Source: Brevibacterium aurantiacum (GTDB lineage Bacteria > Actinomycetota > Actinomycetes > Actinomycetales > Brevibacteriaceae). Taken from it: a DNA stretch of 64,000 nt. This document shows positions 63,884-64,000 of the stretch, in pieces. The notes below the pieces were generated by a model. The model ran no database searches. It saw nothing but the letters and a program-made list of their open reading frames with translations, and had not been told where the DNA came from. How positions within the stretch are numbered: position 1 is the first letter of the stretch; the number at the start of each line of letters is the position of its first letter. The DNA is taken from contig NZ_FXZB01000008.1 in assembly GCF_900169065.1 (NCBI RefSeq), positions 96,688 through 160,687 of the forward strand, in the 5' to 3' direction. The position numbers and the translations under genes were made by a program.

Positions 63884-64000
63884 ATTGCGGCAGTCACCTA
63901 CTCTCCCACAACCACCAAGTTGCAGTACCATCAGCGCGAATGGGCTTAGCTACCGGGATCGGAACGGTTAACCGGGCGTTTCCCCACCACTATCACCACC
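63884..64000 (-). rRNA. rrf: 5S ribosomal RNA, 3' part
   Basis: The minus strand reads GGGGAAACGCCCGGTTAACC, CCCGGTAGCTAAGCCC, TGGTACTGCA and GGGAGAGTAGGTGACTGCCGC, the characteristic conserved segments of 5S rRNA. The 5' end lies beyond the right edge of the window, so about 117 nt are visible; the 3' boundary is approximate. The 23S and 16S genes should follow to the right. Confidence 0.93.

Overview
This is a 64 kb chromosomal stretch of a high-G+C actinobacterium. Gene order and protein style fit the Micrococcales and most resemble Brevibacterium; this is an inference from family knowledge, not a database search. Supporting context: the eno / ftsB / DUF501 / Ppx-GppA order, the clpS / DUF2017 / MBL hydrolase / rph / rdgB block beside pncB, purN-purH-DUF3017 next to a DUF6350 membrane protein, and a DUF3039 gene abutting a helicase. 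About 60 genes are packed on both strands with short spacers. No phage, insertion sequence, CRISPR array or classical defence island was seen. The only strongly accessory-looking piece is a DUF559-type nuclease gene set between eno and ftsB.

Layout. 1-12.7 kb: a small membrane protein, the helicase HrpA, a DinB-fold protein, an Nramp-fold transporter with a degenerate metal site, two overlapping DUF202 membrane genes, an AEC transporter, a DUF1461 protein, a PPK2 kinase and an MFS carrier. 12.8-16.4 kb: a tRNA with a UAA anticodon and short variable loop, a dienelactone-hydrolase-like protein, an Ntn-type lipoprotein, and an HxlR regulator divergent from an NAD(P)-binding protein. 16.5-29.9 kb (mostly minus strand): ndh behind a Rex-like operator, an orphan mycosin-like protease, ppx/gppA, DUF501, ftsB-like, the nuclease island, eno, a tyrosine phosphatase, mazG, a CsbD protein and mfd. 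29.9-45.6 kb: an arylsulfotransferase-like lipoprotein gene broken by one TAG, a rhomboid protease, pth, rplY, an alpha/beta hydrolase, prs, glmU with tRNA-Gln just upstream, pcrA, a small Rv0909-like protein, DUF3017, purH, purN and DUF6350. 45.7-54.1 kb: a large disordered membrane-anchored protein, then a five-gene peptide/amide ABC importer operon ending in an amidase. 54.3-64 kb: rdgB, rph, an MBL hydrolase, DUF2017, clpS, pncB, a helicase pair, a flavin-reductase-like protein, gdhA, an acetyltransferase, and the 3' end of a 5S rRNA gene entering from the right edge.

Two global signals cut across the annotation. First, about twenty genes have a nAnnnT hexamer ending 6-7 nt before the start codon and no Shine-Dalgarno sequence, which predicts leaderless mRNAs and helped choose several starts. 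Second, the word CGCCGAGGTG (often followed by G) and its complement occur about 20 times, in intergenic DNA, a terminator stem, variable protein linkers and several reading frames. That pattern resembles a DNA-level recognition word more than codon bias alone. Smaller unusual items are a triplet of 18-bp hairpin repeats with a compensatory change, face-to-face leaderless promoters at 60.85 kb, and a hairpin stack before the Rv0909-like gene.
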